Assembly (NCBI GenBank): GCA_001004885.1
Contig: LCRX01000007.1
Span: 1 to 39,361, forward strand
Origin: Candidatus Magasanikbacteria bacterium GW2011_GWA2_56_11
GTDB taxonomy: Bacteria; Patescibacteriota; Patescibacteriia; Magasanikbacterales; UBA922
Length of the DNA stretch: 39,361 nucleotides
Direction: 5' to 3'
Of this stretch, positions 6,843 through 15,257 are shown piece after piece. The position numbers were made by a program, and so were the translations under genes. Every line of letters begins with the position of its first letter. Position 1 is the stretch's first letter. Under the pieces are notes generated by a model. The model saw only the letters and a list, made by a program, of their open reading frames with translations, was not told where the DNA came from and searched no databases.

Positions 6843-7091
6843 ATGGCCGAAGAAATCAAAGATAACGCCGTCTACACCACGAGTGAAGTTAAACACCTGC
6901 TCAAGGTGAGCGAAAGCACGGTTAAGCGTCTTTTGAAGAAAGGCATTTTGCGCGCCAACAAAGTTGGCGGCCAGTACCGGATATTGGGCAAGGAGATTCT
7001 TCGCCTGATTTCGCCCGAGCTCGAAAAGAAATCGGTCAAAGCCTACCTCCAAATCAAAAAACGGGCCGTGGATGTAATAAATAAGTGGTAG
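6843..7091 (+). CDS. Small excisionase/MerR-type helix-turn-helix DNA-binding protein
   Basis: An 82-residue protein with one winged helix-turn-helix of the HTH_17/excisionase type: 'YTTSEVKHLLKVSESTVKRLL' at about residues 10-30, then the wing 'NKVGGQYRILGKEI'. The C-terminal third is Lys-rich and helical. It is the first gene of the long operon (4 bases before the next start) and may autoregulate through the upstream dyad. The start at 6843 (GTATG) is preferred over the in-frame ATG at 6708 because the homology begins just after it. No integrase is nearby, so a transcriptional role is more likely than an excision role. Confidence 0.75.
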   Translation: MAEEIKDNAVYTTSEVKHLLKVSESTVKRLLKKGILRANKVGGQYRILGKEILRLISPELEKKSVKAYLQIKKRAVDVINKW

Positions 7092-7095
7092 CCCT

Positions 7096-7941
7096 ATGGC
7101 ACCCGATAATACACCGAGTCCGCAAATCAATCAGGCCGGCCGGAACAACTACTGGAACACGTTTTCTGCTGTCAAAGACAGAGGGGAGCTGTGGTATCAT
7201 CTGGCCGGCGCCGACAAAGCGGCGGACAGCCCGGGCGGTACCGTGGCGCCGGCCGATCTCCTGTATTACGTTTACCGTTTCAGCTACGAGCGCAATGTTT
7301 TGCGTTCCGCCGTTGAGACTTACTGCCCCCGGCGCGACCGGGCTCTGGATTGCGGCACCGGCACGGGCAGAAACGCCGTCCTCTTGGCCGAATATTTTGA
7401 ACGCGTAAGCGCTTTCGACATCTCGCGGCTGTTTATAGGCGAGAACAGGATCCGGTTTGCGCGGATTCGTAATTTGGATTTTTTCATCTCCGATTTTTCC
7501 GGTTTGAAAACCACTCCGGGCGCCTACGACCTGATCTTCGTCGGCGGCGTATGCATGTACCTGAGCGAGGCGGAGATGAGAGAGGCGCTGCGGCTGGCGG
7601 CGTCGGCCTTGCGGCCCGACGGCGTGCTCGTGCTCCGCGATTCGGTTACCCCGGCGGTTACGCGCGAACATGAAGGAAAAAAAATCTACCGCAGCGAAGC
7701 GGACTACGAGCGCATCATTACCGGCGAGGGGTTCGCTATCCGCGCCAAGGCCAACGGCGCTAAGCGTAATCTGTGGTGCAGCTTGTTCCGCCGCCTGCCG
7801 GCCTGGAGCCAAGAGCGCCGGGCAGTCTGGAGAGTGTTTTCCTTTTTAACCCGGCTCACGAGCGGCGGCGTAAATTGGGCCCAACCGTTCAGGCGCCACC
7901 CGCTGGCCAATCAGTTATTTTACGTGTGTCAACCGCTATGA
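7096..7941 (+). CDS. SAM-dependent class I methyltransferase
   Basis: A 281-residue methyltransferase. Motif I 'ALDCGTGTGRNAVLLAEYF' lies around residues 84-102, the acidic end of strand 2 is 'VSAFDIS', and 'YDLIFVGGVCMYL' near 140 is motif IV. A post-core 'LRPDGVLVLRDSV' motif follows. The N-terminal 75 residues are not part of the core fold and may bind the acceptor. Its position at the head of a glycan operon suggests sugar or glycolipid methylation. The stop overlaps the next start as ATGA. Confidence 0.75.
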   Translation: MAPDNTPSPQINQAGRNNYWNTFSAVKDRGELWYHLAGADKAADSPGGTVAPADLLYYVYRFSYERNVLRSAVETYCPRRDRALDCGTGTGRNAVLLAEYFERVSAFDISRLFIGENRIRFARIRNLDFFISDFSGLKTTPGAYDLIFVGGVCMYLSEAEMREALRLAASALRPDGVLVLRDSVTPAVTREHEGKKIYRSEADYERIITGEGFAIRAKANGAKRNLWCSLFRRLPAWSQERRAVWRVFSFLTRLTSGGVNWAQPFRRHPLANQLFYVCQPL

Positions 7942-8639
7942 AATTAACTTACGCCGATTATATCCAGTGGGCCCAAAAAAATACTCCCCAGCGGTACTTT
8001 GACTGGCTGTACCGGAAGGTATCCCATCCCGTGAGTTTTATTTTTCTGCGCGCCGGAGTGTCGCCGACCACCATTACGGTAGCCTCCATAATCTTGGCCG
8101 TGGCGGCGGGCGCCGTACTGGGAGCCGGCTACCCGGTAGCGGGTTTTTTGGTATTCGGCGTGTCGTACCTGCTTGACTTTTGCGACGGCAACGTCGCCCG
8201 GGTGGTGACGCGCGTGCAGGGCATGTCCGAAAGAGAGAAAGAACGCGGTTTCATACTGGAGGGCTTCAATACCAATACCGCCTTGTTTTCCCTCTACCTG
8301 GGGTTGGGTTTTTATCTCAGCACCGTTCAGTCCAACGGGATTTTCCTGCTTATCGGTTTTTTGGTTTTTGGCGCCAAGCTTATTGCCCGCTACACTGTGG
8401 CCCAAGCGTACGCCCCGGCCAAGACCGGCCCCGGCGCCGCCCTTCGGTTTTCCGGGTTGGGACAGGTTAAATTTTTTCTCTCCAAGTGTTTGTTTTCGGC
8501 TAATTTTTACTACGTAGTTTACCTGGTTGTATTCAGCGGATTCCCGGCCCAGGCCGCGCCGGTCTTTGTCGGCTATGCGGTCTTTGACGCGGTCTTTGTC
8601 ACCCTGCGCCTGGGCCGCTATCTGCTCCGTTTGGGATAA
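7938..8639 (+). CDS. CDP-alcohol phosphatidyltransferase-like membrane protein
   Basis: A 233-residue integral membrane protein with about six hydrophobic segments. 'SPTTITVASIILAV' near residue 41 and 'LDFCDGNVAR' near 84 match the start of the CDP-OH-P-transferase signature (D-x2-DG-x2-AR). The second half is atypical: the canonical G-x3-D-x3-D appears as 'GFILEGFNT' after a longer spacer, so two catalytic acidic positions are Glu and Thr. It may transfer a phospho-alcohol from a CDP-activated donor onto a lipid or glycan, or be a divergent enzyme. A cytidylyltransferase fusion at 14018 in the same operon could supply a CDP-alcohol. The start at 7938 (CTATG) is coupled to the methyltransferase stop. 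Confidence 0.7.
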   Translation: MKLTYADYIQWAQKNTPQRYFDWLYRKVSHPVSFIFLRAGVSPTTITVASIILAVAAGAVLGAGYPVAGFLVFGVSYLLDFCDGNVARVVTRVQGMSEREKERGFILEGFNTNTALFSLYLGLGFYLSTVQSNGIFLLIGFLVFGAKLIARYTVAQAYAPAKTGPGAALRFSGLGQVKFFLSKCLFSANFYYVVYLVVFSGFPAQAAPVFVGYAVFDAVFVTLRLGRYLLRLG

Positions 8640-8643
8640 ATCT

Positions 8644-10029
8644 ATGCCTGCACGACAGACAATATTTATCACGGTTAACCGAGCAATTATTGCCCGGAAT
8701 TTGCTTTTCCAGAGCGCCTTTAAAAAAATGCAGGAGCGTTTTCGGATAGTTTGTTTTATTCCGCCCGAGGCCGAAGCGGAGTTCCGCCGCGTTTTTCCGA
8801 ATATGGAGGTGGCGATCCTGAACCAGATGATTTTACGGGGATGGAAACAGCGCCTGGACGTCTGGCTGACTGCCCTGCTGAAAGGTCTGATGTACAATCC
8901 GACGATCGAGCTGCGTTCGAAATACGGCCTGATGCGCCGCAGCCGGGTGCGGTTTAAAGGCCTCAGAAATTTTTTTCAGAAATATGTTTTTGGAAATTTC
9001 CTCTCCCGGTTCGGGGCAGTGAAGGCGTTGCTTCTTTACTGGGACCGGAAAATTTTTTCCACCGCCGAGTATGACGGCTGCATTACCGCCTATGCCCCGA
9101 GCCTCGTATTTGTTACCAACATCGCCGATTTGGCCGAGGTGATGCTGCTGCGCAATTGTAAAAATCGGGGAGTGGCGAGCGTCGGAATGGCCAAGAGCTG
9201 GGACGTGCCGTCAAAATTCGTCTTTCGCGAGACGACCGACAGATTTCTGGTCTGGAGCGAGTACATGGAGCGGGAAGTCACGACTTACCAGCAGTACCCG
9301 CCCGGCCGGATTACCGTTTGCGGCGTGCCGCAGTTCGATTATTACCGCCAGGCCGACATGCCGCGCGAGGTTTTTTGCGCCAAGTACGGGCTGGATCCGG
9401 GAAAGAAAATTATTTTTTTCGGCTCCGAAGGTCCGGTCGCCCCTGTCGATCCCTTTGTCGTTTGCCGCTTGCGCGACTCCATCGCCGCGGGCGAGCTCGC
9501 GGGGCACCAGGTTTTTATCCGTCCCCACTTCGGTTACCGCCAGGACAGCGAACGCTTTCAAGACCTCGTCGACGGCCGGGTCGTGTTCATGGATACTGAC
9601 CACGCTGCCTCGTCGTTCAAAGACGGCATGCCGCTGTCGCTCGACCATGTGATAAACCTGTCGGCCGCTATCCGGCAGGCGGCGGTTTGCATCACCAGCG
9701 CTTCGACGCTCGCCCTGGATATCGTGGCCAACGGCCAGTACCCGATTTTGTACGCCTTCGACGAACGCCCCGGGGTGCCCTTTGCCGATTCCATGCGGCG
9801 TTTGTACGGCAGCACTTGGTTTAGGGAATTTGAGCGCCAGGGGCTGCAGAGCCTGGTGTACTCCTACGCGGAACTTTTGCGTTTAATCCGTTTGCTTGAA
9901 ACCGATCCCGGTTACAGGCAACGCGAGCGCGAGGCAGTCATCAAGTATTTTTGTTACGCGCTCGACGGCGGCAGCGCGGGCCGGCTGGTAGAGGCCCTGG
10001 AGTCGGCCGCCGCCGGGCGCAACCACTAA
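8644..10029 (+). CDS. CDP-glycerol glycerophosphotransferase-like GT-B protein (paralogue 1)
   Basis: A 461-residue soluble GT-B-like protein. Residues 'KSWDVPSKF' (near 181), 'VCGVPQFDYYR' (near 222), 'IIFFGSEG' and the C-terminal 'CYALDGGSAGRLVEAL' are shared with the protein at 18986, so the two are paralogues. The C-terminal 'DGxSAxRIVE' pattern resembles the teichoic-acid CDP-glycerol glycerophosphotransferases and the capsule polysaccharide GT-B group. It could add phospho-alcohol or sugar units to a surface polymer. The ORF track start at 8527 reads back into the preceding gene; the ATG at 8644 (TCTATG) directly follows its stop. Confidence 0.55.
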   Translation: MPARQTIFITVNRAIIARNLLFQSAFKKMQERFRIVCFIPPEAEAEFRRVFPNMEVAILNQMILRGWKQRLDVWLTALLKGLMYNPTIELRSKYGLMRRSRVRFKGLRNFFQKYVFGNFLSRFGAVKALLLYWDRKIFSTAEYDGCITAYAPSLVFVTNIADLAEVMLLRNCKNRGVASVGMAKSWDVPSKFVFRETTDRFLVWSEYMEREVTTYQQYPPGRITVCGVPQFDYYRQADMPREVFCAKYGLDPGKKIIFFGSEGPVAPVDPFVVCRLRDSIAAGELAGHQVFIRPHFGYRQDSERFQDLVDGRVVFMDTDHAASSFKDGMPLSLDHVINLSAAIRQAAVCITSASTLALDIVANGQYPILYAFDERPGVPFADSMRRLYGSTWFREFERQGLQSLVYSYAELLRLIRLLETDPGYRQREREAVIKYFCYALDGGSAGRLVEALESAAAGRNH

Positions 10030-10046
10030 GCACAGAAAGGCCGAAT

Positions 10047-11837
10047 ATGATGCAAAAAGTCCTCACTTATTTACGGCGGGCCGTCCAGATTGCCCGGTAC
10101 GCGTACGGCAAACACCTGCTGCGTATTTTTGGCTTGAGCGCCCTCGGGGTGTTGGGCGGTTTGTTTGAAGGAGTGGGGATTGTTACCCTGATACCCATTT
10201 TTTCGCTGATTGCCGGAAACGGCGAGGCGCCGGGCGACTTCGTCTCGCAAACAATTCTGCGCGTATTTGGTTATGCGGGAATTCCGGTTTCGTTGCCGGC
10301 GTTGCTGCTGGTGGTTTCCGCCTTTTTCTTCGCCCAGTTTGTTTTTTCCTATTTGACCCATCATGTCAAGGTGACTATCGGCGCCCGGTACGAAAAAGAC
10401 ACCCGGCTGCTCCTGGCCCGGAGGATTTTCGGCGCCCGCTGGGGTTACCTCGCGCAGCAAAAGATCGGTTATCTCGAGAATGTCATCATGACCGATGTGC
10501 ATTACGCGCGCCGCCTGCTCGAACAGATCGGCAAAAGCGTATCGGATTTTTCGAGTTTGATCATGTATTTGTTTCTGGCGTTTGCCCTCTCCGCCACTAT
10601 AACTCTGGCGACGCTCGCCTTCGGCCTGGTTATTTTCGCCCTGTTCCGGCCGCTCACCCGCAAAACCAGGCAAGCCGCCCAGGAAATAACCAAGTTTAAC
10701 AAGGGCGTGGCGCATTTTATCAACGAAAGCGTGCTTGGTCTGAAGGTAATCAAAGCGAACTCGATCAGCGAGCCGGTTATCTCGCGCGGCGAGTACTTTT
10801 TTTCCCGGTTTCGCGATCTGTCCATCCGGATTTCGACCTTGAAATTTTTTGCCGTCAATACCTTGCAGCCGGTAAGCGTGGTATACATTTTTTTGATTTT
10901 TGTCCTTTCGTACCGCCAGCCCAATTTTAATTTGGGGGAATTCGCGGCCATCATTTTCTTAATTCAGAGAATATTCCAGCACATCAGCCCGCTGCAGGCG
11001 AGCATTCAGAGCATCAACGAGTGCCTGCCCTATCTGCACCACGTGGTGCAGACCCTGAGACAGGCGGACAGCGAACGGGAGGAGAGGGTGCCGGGAGAGG
11101 ACTGCCGGTTTGAGGCCGAGATCGCCTGGGAAGATGTCGGATTTTCTTATCCGGAGCGGCCGCCGGTTTTGGAACACTTTTTTTTGCGGATCAATAAAGG
11201 CCAGATGGTCGGGTTGGTCGGCTCGTCGGGTTCGGGCAAGACGACGGTTATTGACTTGCTGCTGCGGCTTTATAAGCCGGACAGCGGGCGCATCGCGGTC
11301 GACGGCCGGCCTCTCGATGGGTGCTCTCTCGACAGCTGGCGCTCAAAGATCGGTTATATTCCCCAGGATATGTTCATGCTCGATGACACAATCGAGAATA
11401 ATATCCGGTTTTTTAACCGCGACATCCCCTTTGCCGAGGTTGTCGAAGCCGCCAAGCTGGCGCACATTTATGAAGACATCATGAGCCTGCCGCAGCAGTT
11501 CGCGACGCGGGTCGGCGACCGGGGCCTGGCTTTGTCGGTGGGGCAGCGGCAGCGCGTCGTTATCGCCCGCACCCTGGCGCAAAAACCGGATATTTTGGTA
11601 CTCGATGAAGCCACGAGCGCGCTCGATAACATGTCGGAGGCAATGGTCCACAAAGTGGTGTCCGGTCTCAAGGGTAAAATTACCATTCTTATGGTGGCCC
11701 ATAGATTGACTACGGTACTTGATTGCGATATGATAGCGCTCATGCATAAAGGAAAAATTATGGAATTGGGGCCGCCGCGTGAGCTGTTGGCCGACGAGCA
11801 GTCGCATTTTTACAAACTGTATCATGCCAAAAAATAG
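10047..11837 (+). CDS. ABC transporter (PglK/MsbA-type lipid-linked oligosaccharide flippase)
   Basis: A 596-residue half-transporter: an N-terminal six-helix membrane domain (residues 20-330) and a C-terminal ATPase. The Walker A motif 'GSSGSGKTTV' is near 391, the signature is 'LSVGQRQRV' near 495 (Val for the first Gly of LSGGQ), Walker B 'ILVLDEATSALD' is near 517 and the H-loop is 'AHRLTT'. The segment 'LFEGVGIVTLIPIF' in the first helix is typical of PglK-like oligosaccharide flippases. In this operon it likely flips the lipid-linked glycan across the membrane. The start at 10047 is chosen over 9951, which lies inside the preceding gene; AAAGG sits about 7 bases upstream. Confidence 0.8.
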   Translation: MMQKVLTYLRRAVQIARYAYGKHLLRIFGLSALGVLGGLFEGVGIVTLIPIFSLIAGNGEAPGDFVSQTILRVFGYAGIPVSLPALLLVVSAFFFAQFVFSYLTHHVKVTIGARYEKDTRLLLARRIFGARWGYLAQQKIGYLENVIMTDVHYARRLLEQIGKSVSDFSSLIMYLFLAFALSATITLATLAFGLVIFALFRPLTRKTRQAAQEITKFNKGVAHFINESVLGLKVIKANSISEPVISRGEYFFSRFRDLSIRISTLKFFAVNTLQPVSVVYIFLIFVLSYRQPNFNLGEFAAIIFLIQRIFQHISPLQASIQSINECLPYLHHVVQTLRQADSEREERVPGEDCRFEAEIAWEDVGFSYPERPPVLEHFFLRINKGQMVGLVGSSGSGKTTVIDLLLRLYKPDSGRIAVDGRPLDGCSLDSWRSKIGYIPQDMFMLDDTIENNIRFFNRDIPFAEVVEAAKLAHIYEDIMSLPQQFATRVGDRGLALSVGQRQRVVIARTLAQKPDILVLDEATSALDNMSEAMVHKVVSGLKGKITILMVAHRLTTVLDCDMIALMHKGKIMELGPPRELLADEQSHFYKLYHAKK

Positions 11838-11845
11838 CCTTTGAT

Positions 11846-13375
11846 ATGCGCGTCTTTCTCATCAATTATTCCCGGCCCATGGAGATCGACATCGCCCGGC
11901 GGCTGCGCGCCGGCGGGGTGGAGATTGCGTATTGGCTGGGGGCCAAGGAATACTACCAAAAACTCGTGGCGGCCGGGGAATTTTCCGGTACCGTGTTCCA
12001 CAGCACCTACGACGCCATCAACGGCGCGCCGGCGCCGGGAATAGATCCCGCGCAGTTTCCGCCGGCCGACAAACAGCTTATTGAAGAGCTGGGTCCGTAC
12101 GAATCGGCGGTTCTTGACATGATGGAGGGTTTCGACCACTTCCATATGCCGCTCTTGAAAAAGCAGCACTTGTACTATACCTATCTCAGATACTGGCAGG
12201 GAGTGCTCAAGACTTTTAAACCGGACGCGGTGCTGTTCGCCGATATTCCCCACACTCCGTACAATTTTGTCATCTACCACCTGGCCCGCAAAAATAACAT
12301 CAAAACCGTGCTCTACAAGCATACCAAAGGCATTGTCGGCCGGCTTCTGTTTTTTGAGGATTTTACCGACTACCGCGAGCTGCAGGCGGCGTACGCGTCG
12401 CTTCTGAAACAGGGTTTCCGGCTGGACAATCTTTCCGCGGAATTACGCACCTACTACGCCAAGCACCGCGACCCGCAGGCGGACAATACCCTCTACTACC
12501 GCAAAACGAAATACCTGGTGGACAAAGCCAAACAGAGCGACATCCTGCCGCGCTGGAGCACGATTGTCCGGCATCTGCGGCAGCTGACTCTTTGGTCGAC
12601 AACCTACAAGTATTTGCGGATGATGTTTATCAAAGTAAGGCTCATCCGGTTTGAGCGCCAGTTTACTTTCGTCTGGCAGGAGAGGATTCTCCAGTACCGG
12701 CGCAACCGGATAAAGAAAAGATTCCACGCGGAGTTCAAAGGATTGGTGGAAGACAATCCTGATCTGGCGCAAAAATTCGTGTACGTGCCGCTGCATTTCC
12801 AGCCGGAGTGCGCGACCAATCCCCAGGGAAACATATTCAAGGACCAGATTTTGATGCTCGAGACGCTCTCTTACGCCCTGCCTCCGGGGTGGGTAATCTA
12901 CGCCAAAGAAAATGAAATCCAATGGTCCTGGCCGCGCGGTTATCTCGGTCGCTATCCGGGATATTACCAAACGGTGGCGGCTAACAAAAATATTCGTTTG
13001 ATCTCGCCTCGGATTTCCACCTTTACCCTTATGGAAAAAGCGCAGGCCGTCGCCACGGTTACGGGGACTGCCGGGTGGGAGGCGGTGATGCGCGGTACCC
13101 CGGCGCTTTTGTTCGGGCACACCTGGTACAACGGCGCCGAAGGGGTTTTCACCGTTTCCGGCGTGGCTGACTGCCGCTCCGTATTTGAAAAAATCGCCCG
13201 CGGCTATGCCATTGACCAGGGCAAAGTAGTTACTTTTTTGGGAGCGTTGCAACAAGTCGCGGTTGCCGGCTATCCGAGCAAACGGTACAAAGGGGACTCG
13301 GCGATTACCGAGTCGGAGAGCGCCCGCAACATCAGCGAAAAAATACTCCATATTTTGGGCCCACACGTCTCCTGA
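11846..13375 (+). CDS. KpsS/KpsC-like capsule polysaccharide biosynthesis protein
   Basis: A 509-residue soluble protein resembling the Capsule_synth (KpsS/KpsC) GT-B family. Evidence is the C-terminal half: 'YVPLHFQPECATNPQG', 'LPPGWVIYAKENE', 'VTGTAGWEAVMRGTPALLFG' and 'TWYNGAEG', which follow the order of Kdo-transferase-like capsule proteins. The N-terminal domain begins 'MRVFLINYSRP' and has a 'DAVLFADIPHTPYN' segment. It probably transfers a sugar in the polymer or linker, with nonulosonate a possible donor given the neu genes downstream. The precise donor is not visible. It lies 8 bases after the flippase. Confidence 0.6.
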   Translation: MRVFLINYSRPMEIDIARRLRAGGVEIAYWLGAKEYYQKLVAAGEFSGTVFHSTYDAINGAPAPGIDPAQFPPADKQLIEELGPYESAVLDMMEGFDHFHMPLLKKQHLYYTYLRYWQGVLKTFKPDAVLFADIPHTPYNFVIYHLARKNNIKTVLYKHTKGIVGRLLFFEDFTDYRELQAAYASLLKQGFRLDNLSAELRTYYAKHRDPQADNTLYYRKTKYLVDKAKQSDILPRWSTIVRHLRQLTLWSTTYKYLRMMFIKVRLIRFERQFTFVWQERILQYRRNRIKKRFHAEFKGLVEDNPDLAQKFVYVPLHFQPECATNPQGNIFKDQILMLETLSYALPPGWVIYAKENEIQWSWPRGYLGRYPGYYQTVAANKNIRLISPRISTFTLMEKAQAVATVTGTAGWEAVMRGTPALLFGHTWYNGAEGVFTVSGVADCRSVFEKIARGYAIDQGKVVTFLGALQQVAVAGYPSKRYKGDSAITESESARNISEKILHILGPHVS

Positions 13376-13390
13376 CGTGCCCCTCTTTTT
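13364..13390 (+). terminator. Weak intra-operon hairpin with T-run
   Basis: CACGTC / GACGTG, 6-bp stem with a 4-nt loop, then CCCCTCTTTTT, overlapping the end of the KpsS-like gene. It could partly attenuate transcription between the export genes and the downstream methyltransferase. The stem is short, so read-through is likely. Confidence 0.35.
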
Positions 13391-13392
13391 GT

Positions 13393-13998
13393 ATGACTAA
13401 AAAAACGGCGGCGGAAGTTTACCATTTGTTCAGGGAACAGGCGGGCTCGCACGCGATTGCCGGCGAAGTAACGCTCGGCATGATCATAGCCAGTTGCGCC
13501 AATCGTCCCGTTCAAAATATTTTGGAGCTGGGGGCCGGTATCGGTACGCTCAGTTACGCGCTTTTGGAGCACACGGACGCGCACCTTGACCTTTATGAAG
13601 TGAATGATTTTTGCATCGAGGCTATCGGCAAAAACCTGCAGCCCTTCGCCGGCCGCTATACGCTCCTCACGGATTATAATTATTTGCCGCCGGCGCGAAA
13701 TTACGATCTGGTGGTGATTGACGGCGGCAAGGGAAAAAAAGAGGGCGGCTTCCCGCGCCTGGTGGCGGCCTACCTCATGTCTTTGAGCGATGTCAAGACA
13801 GTCATCGTCGAAGGGCAGAGAAAGGTGCAGAAATACTGGGCGCTCAAAGCGCTGCACGAAGAATATATCTGCAAAATAAAAGTGCAAAAAGATCCGACGG
13901 GAGGCAAAAAAATCGGCGTCCGGATTGATTGCCGGAGGAGTCGCAACCGCTGGCTTAGGGATATTTACTTCTGGTACGCGCTCGCCAGGGTCTGTTAG
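13393..13998 (+). CDS. Class I SAM-dependent methyltransferase (small)
   Basis: A 201-residue methyltransferase. Motif I 'ILELGAGIGTLSYALLE' is near residues 43-59, followed by 'LDLYEVNDFC' (acidic strand-2 end) and 'YDLVVIDGGKGKK' near 106. It resembles the O-methyltransferase/TrmR-like fold, but the basic C-terminus ('DCRRSRNRW') is not diagnostic. Seventeen bases separate it from the previous gene, with a weak hairpin between. Acceptor unknown; a sugar hydroxyl or the substituent made by the next gene is plausible. Confidence 0.6.
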   Translation: MTKKTAAEVYHLFREQAGSHAIAGEVTLGMIIASCANRPVQNILELGAGIGTLSYALLEHTDAHLDLYEVNDFCIEAIGKNLQPFAGRYTLLTDYNYLPPARNYDLVVIDGGKGKKEGGFPRLVAAYLMSLSDVKTVIVEGQRKVQKYWALKALHEEYICKIKVQKDPTGGKKIGVRIDCRRSRNRWLRDIYFWYALARVC

Positions 13999-14017
13999 CC
14001 CTTTTTGATTATTATTT

Positions 14018-15253
14018 ATGGTTACCGTTTACACCACTGGAGTTTTCGACCTGCTGCACTCGGGGCATGTTGACACCTTGCGCCGGGCCCGGGCCATGGG
14101 CGATAAGCTGGTGGTCGGCATTCAGTCCGATGAGTCGGTGGCCAGACAGAAAGGAAAACGTCCGGTCATGTCCGCGGCCGAGCGGATGGACTTGTTGGGC
14201 TCGTTGCCGTTTGTGGACCGCTGCCTGAGCTACGACGACATTGACCAGCGGCCTTTGCTGCGGTCGCTCCAGCCGGGGGTGATGGTGCAGACCGAGGAAT
14301 GGATTCAGCAGACCGACCGCTCGAAAATCATTGATTTTCTCAAAGAGAACAATATCCGCCTGGTTTTGTTGCCGATAAACAAGACGATCTCCTCGTCCGA
14401 GATCAAAAGGCGGGTGCTCGAAAACGAGACTTTTGCCCGCCACGATATCAGCCTGCTGCGCGACAGCCTGGCGGTATTGCCTCTGAATTCGCTGCTCCAG
14501 TACGAAAAATCCGACCCGTCCAAAGTGGCGGATCTGTGCGCGCGCATGACCCGGTCGGGTACTTTTTTCAACCCGATTTCGGTCGGAGTGAGGGGCGAAA
14601 GCCGGGTGGTGATAGACGGGGCCAACCGGTTCGCGGCGCTCTCTAGCCTCGGCGCCACCCGGGCCTTTGTCCACCTTATACCTTACGACGACCAGGCCAG
14701 CGTCAACCTCAAAAACAACGCGCATTTTTTGCCGGTCGAGCCGGAGCGCTTTCAAGAGCTGGCCGCGGCCGCGGGTTTGCGGCTGGCGCCGATCGGCGAG
14801 GCCGAAGCCTTGTCCCAGCTGGCCGCCCGGAAAATTCCGGCCTTGTGCATCATGAATCAGCGGTGTTGGACAGTGGCCGCTCCGGAATCGGAGGACCATG
14901 TCGGCGTCCTCAACCGGTTGGTGGGCAGCTATATCGGCCAAATAAAGATTTATCGTTTGAGCGAGTTTAGCCGCGACGATTCGGCGCAGCCGGTAAAAAT
15001 AGTTTTTCGATCCTTTACCATCGACGAGGTGGAAGCCCTGGCGCGCCGGCGGCAGACGCTCGAGAGCGGTATTACCTGGCATTCGGTCCTCTCGTCCATG
15101 ATCCGTTTTTACATGCCGCTCGCCGTGCTTACCGAGGCTTATACCGATAAGCAGGCCGAGGAGTGGCTGGCCGCGGAGATGGCGCGGAAAATCGAGCAAA
15201 ATCGCATCAGATTTTATCCCTCGAACGTCTATATTTTTGACGAGTGGGAGTAA
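14018..15253 (+). CDS. Cytidylyltransferase fused to ParB/SerK-like kinase domain
   Basis: A 411-residue two-domain protein. Residues 1-135 form a cytidylyltransferase: 'VYTTGVFDLLHSGHVDTLRR' with the His14-x2-His17 nucleotide motif and 'RMDLLGSLPFVDR', as in ethanolamine-phosphate or glycerol-3-phosphate cytidylyltransferases. From about residue 140 the protein resembles ParB-like free-serine kinases (SerK/SbnI): 'VVIDGANRFAALSSLG' near 198, 'KIPALCI' near 278 and 'SGITWHSVLSSMIRFYMPL' near 351. The kinase could phosphorylate a small alcohol or amino acid that the first domain converts to a CDP derivative. Nearby CDP-alcohol-using families support this. Substrate and activity are inferred. 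Confidence 0.65.
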   Translation: MVTVYTTGVFDLLHSGHVDTLRRARAMGDKLVVGIQSDESVARQKGKRPVMSAAERMDLLGSLPFVDRCLSYDDIDQRPLLRSLQPGVMVQTEEWIQQTDRSKIIDFLKENNIRLVLLPINKTISSSEIKRRVLENETFARHDISLLRDSLAVLPLNSLLQYEKSDPSKVADLCARMTRSGTFFNPISVGVRGESRVVIDGANRFAALSSLGATRAFVHLIPYDDQASVNLKNNAHFLPVEPERFQELAAAAGLRLAPIGEAEALSQLAARKIPALCIMNQRCWTVAAPESEDHVGVLNRLVGSYIGQIKIYRLSEFSRDDSAQPVKIVFRSFTIDEVEALARRRQTLESGITWHSVLSSMIRFYMPLAVLTEAYTDKQAEEWLAAEMARKIEQNRIRFYPSNVYIFDEWE

Positions 15254-15257
15254 GGAA

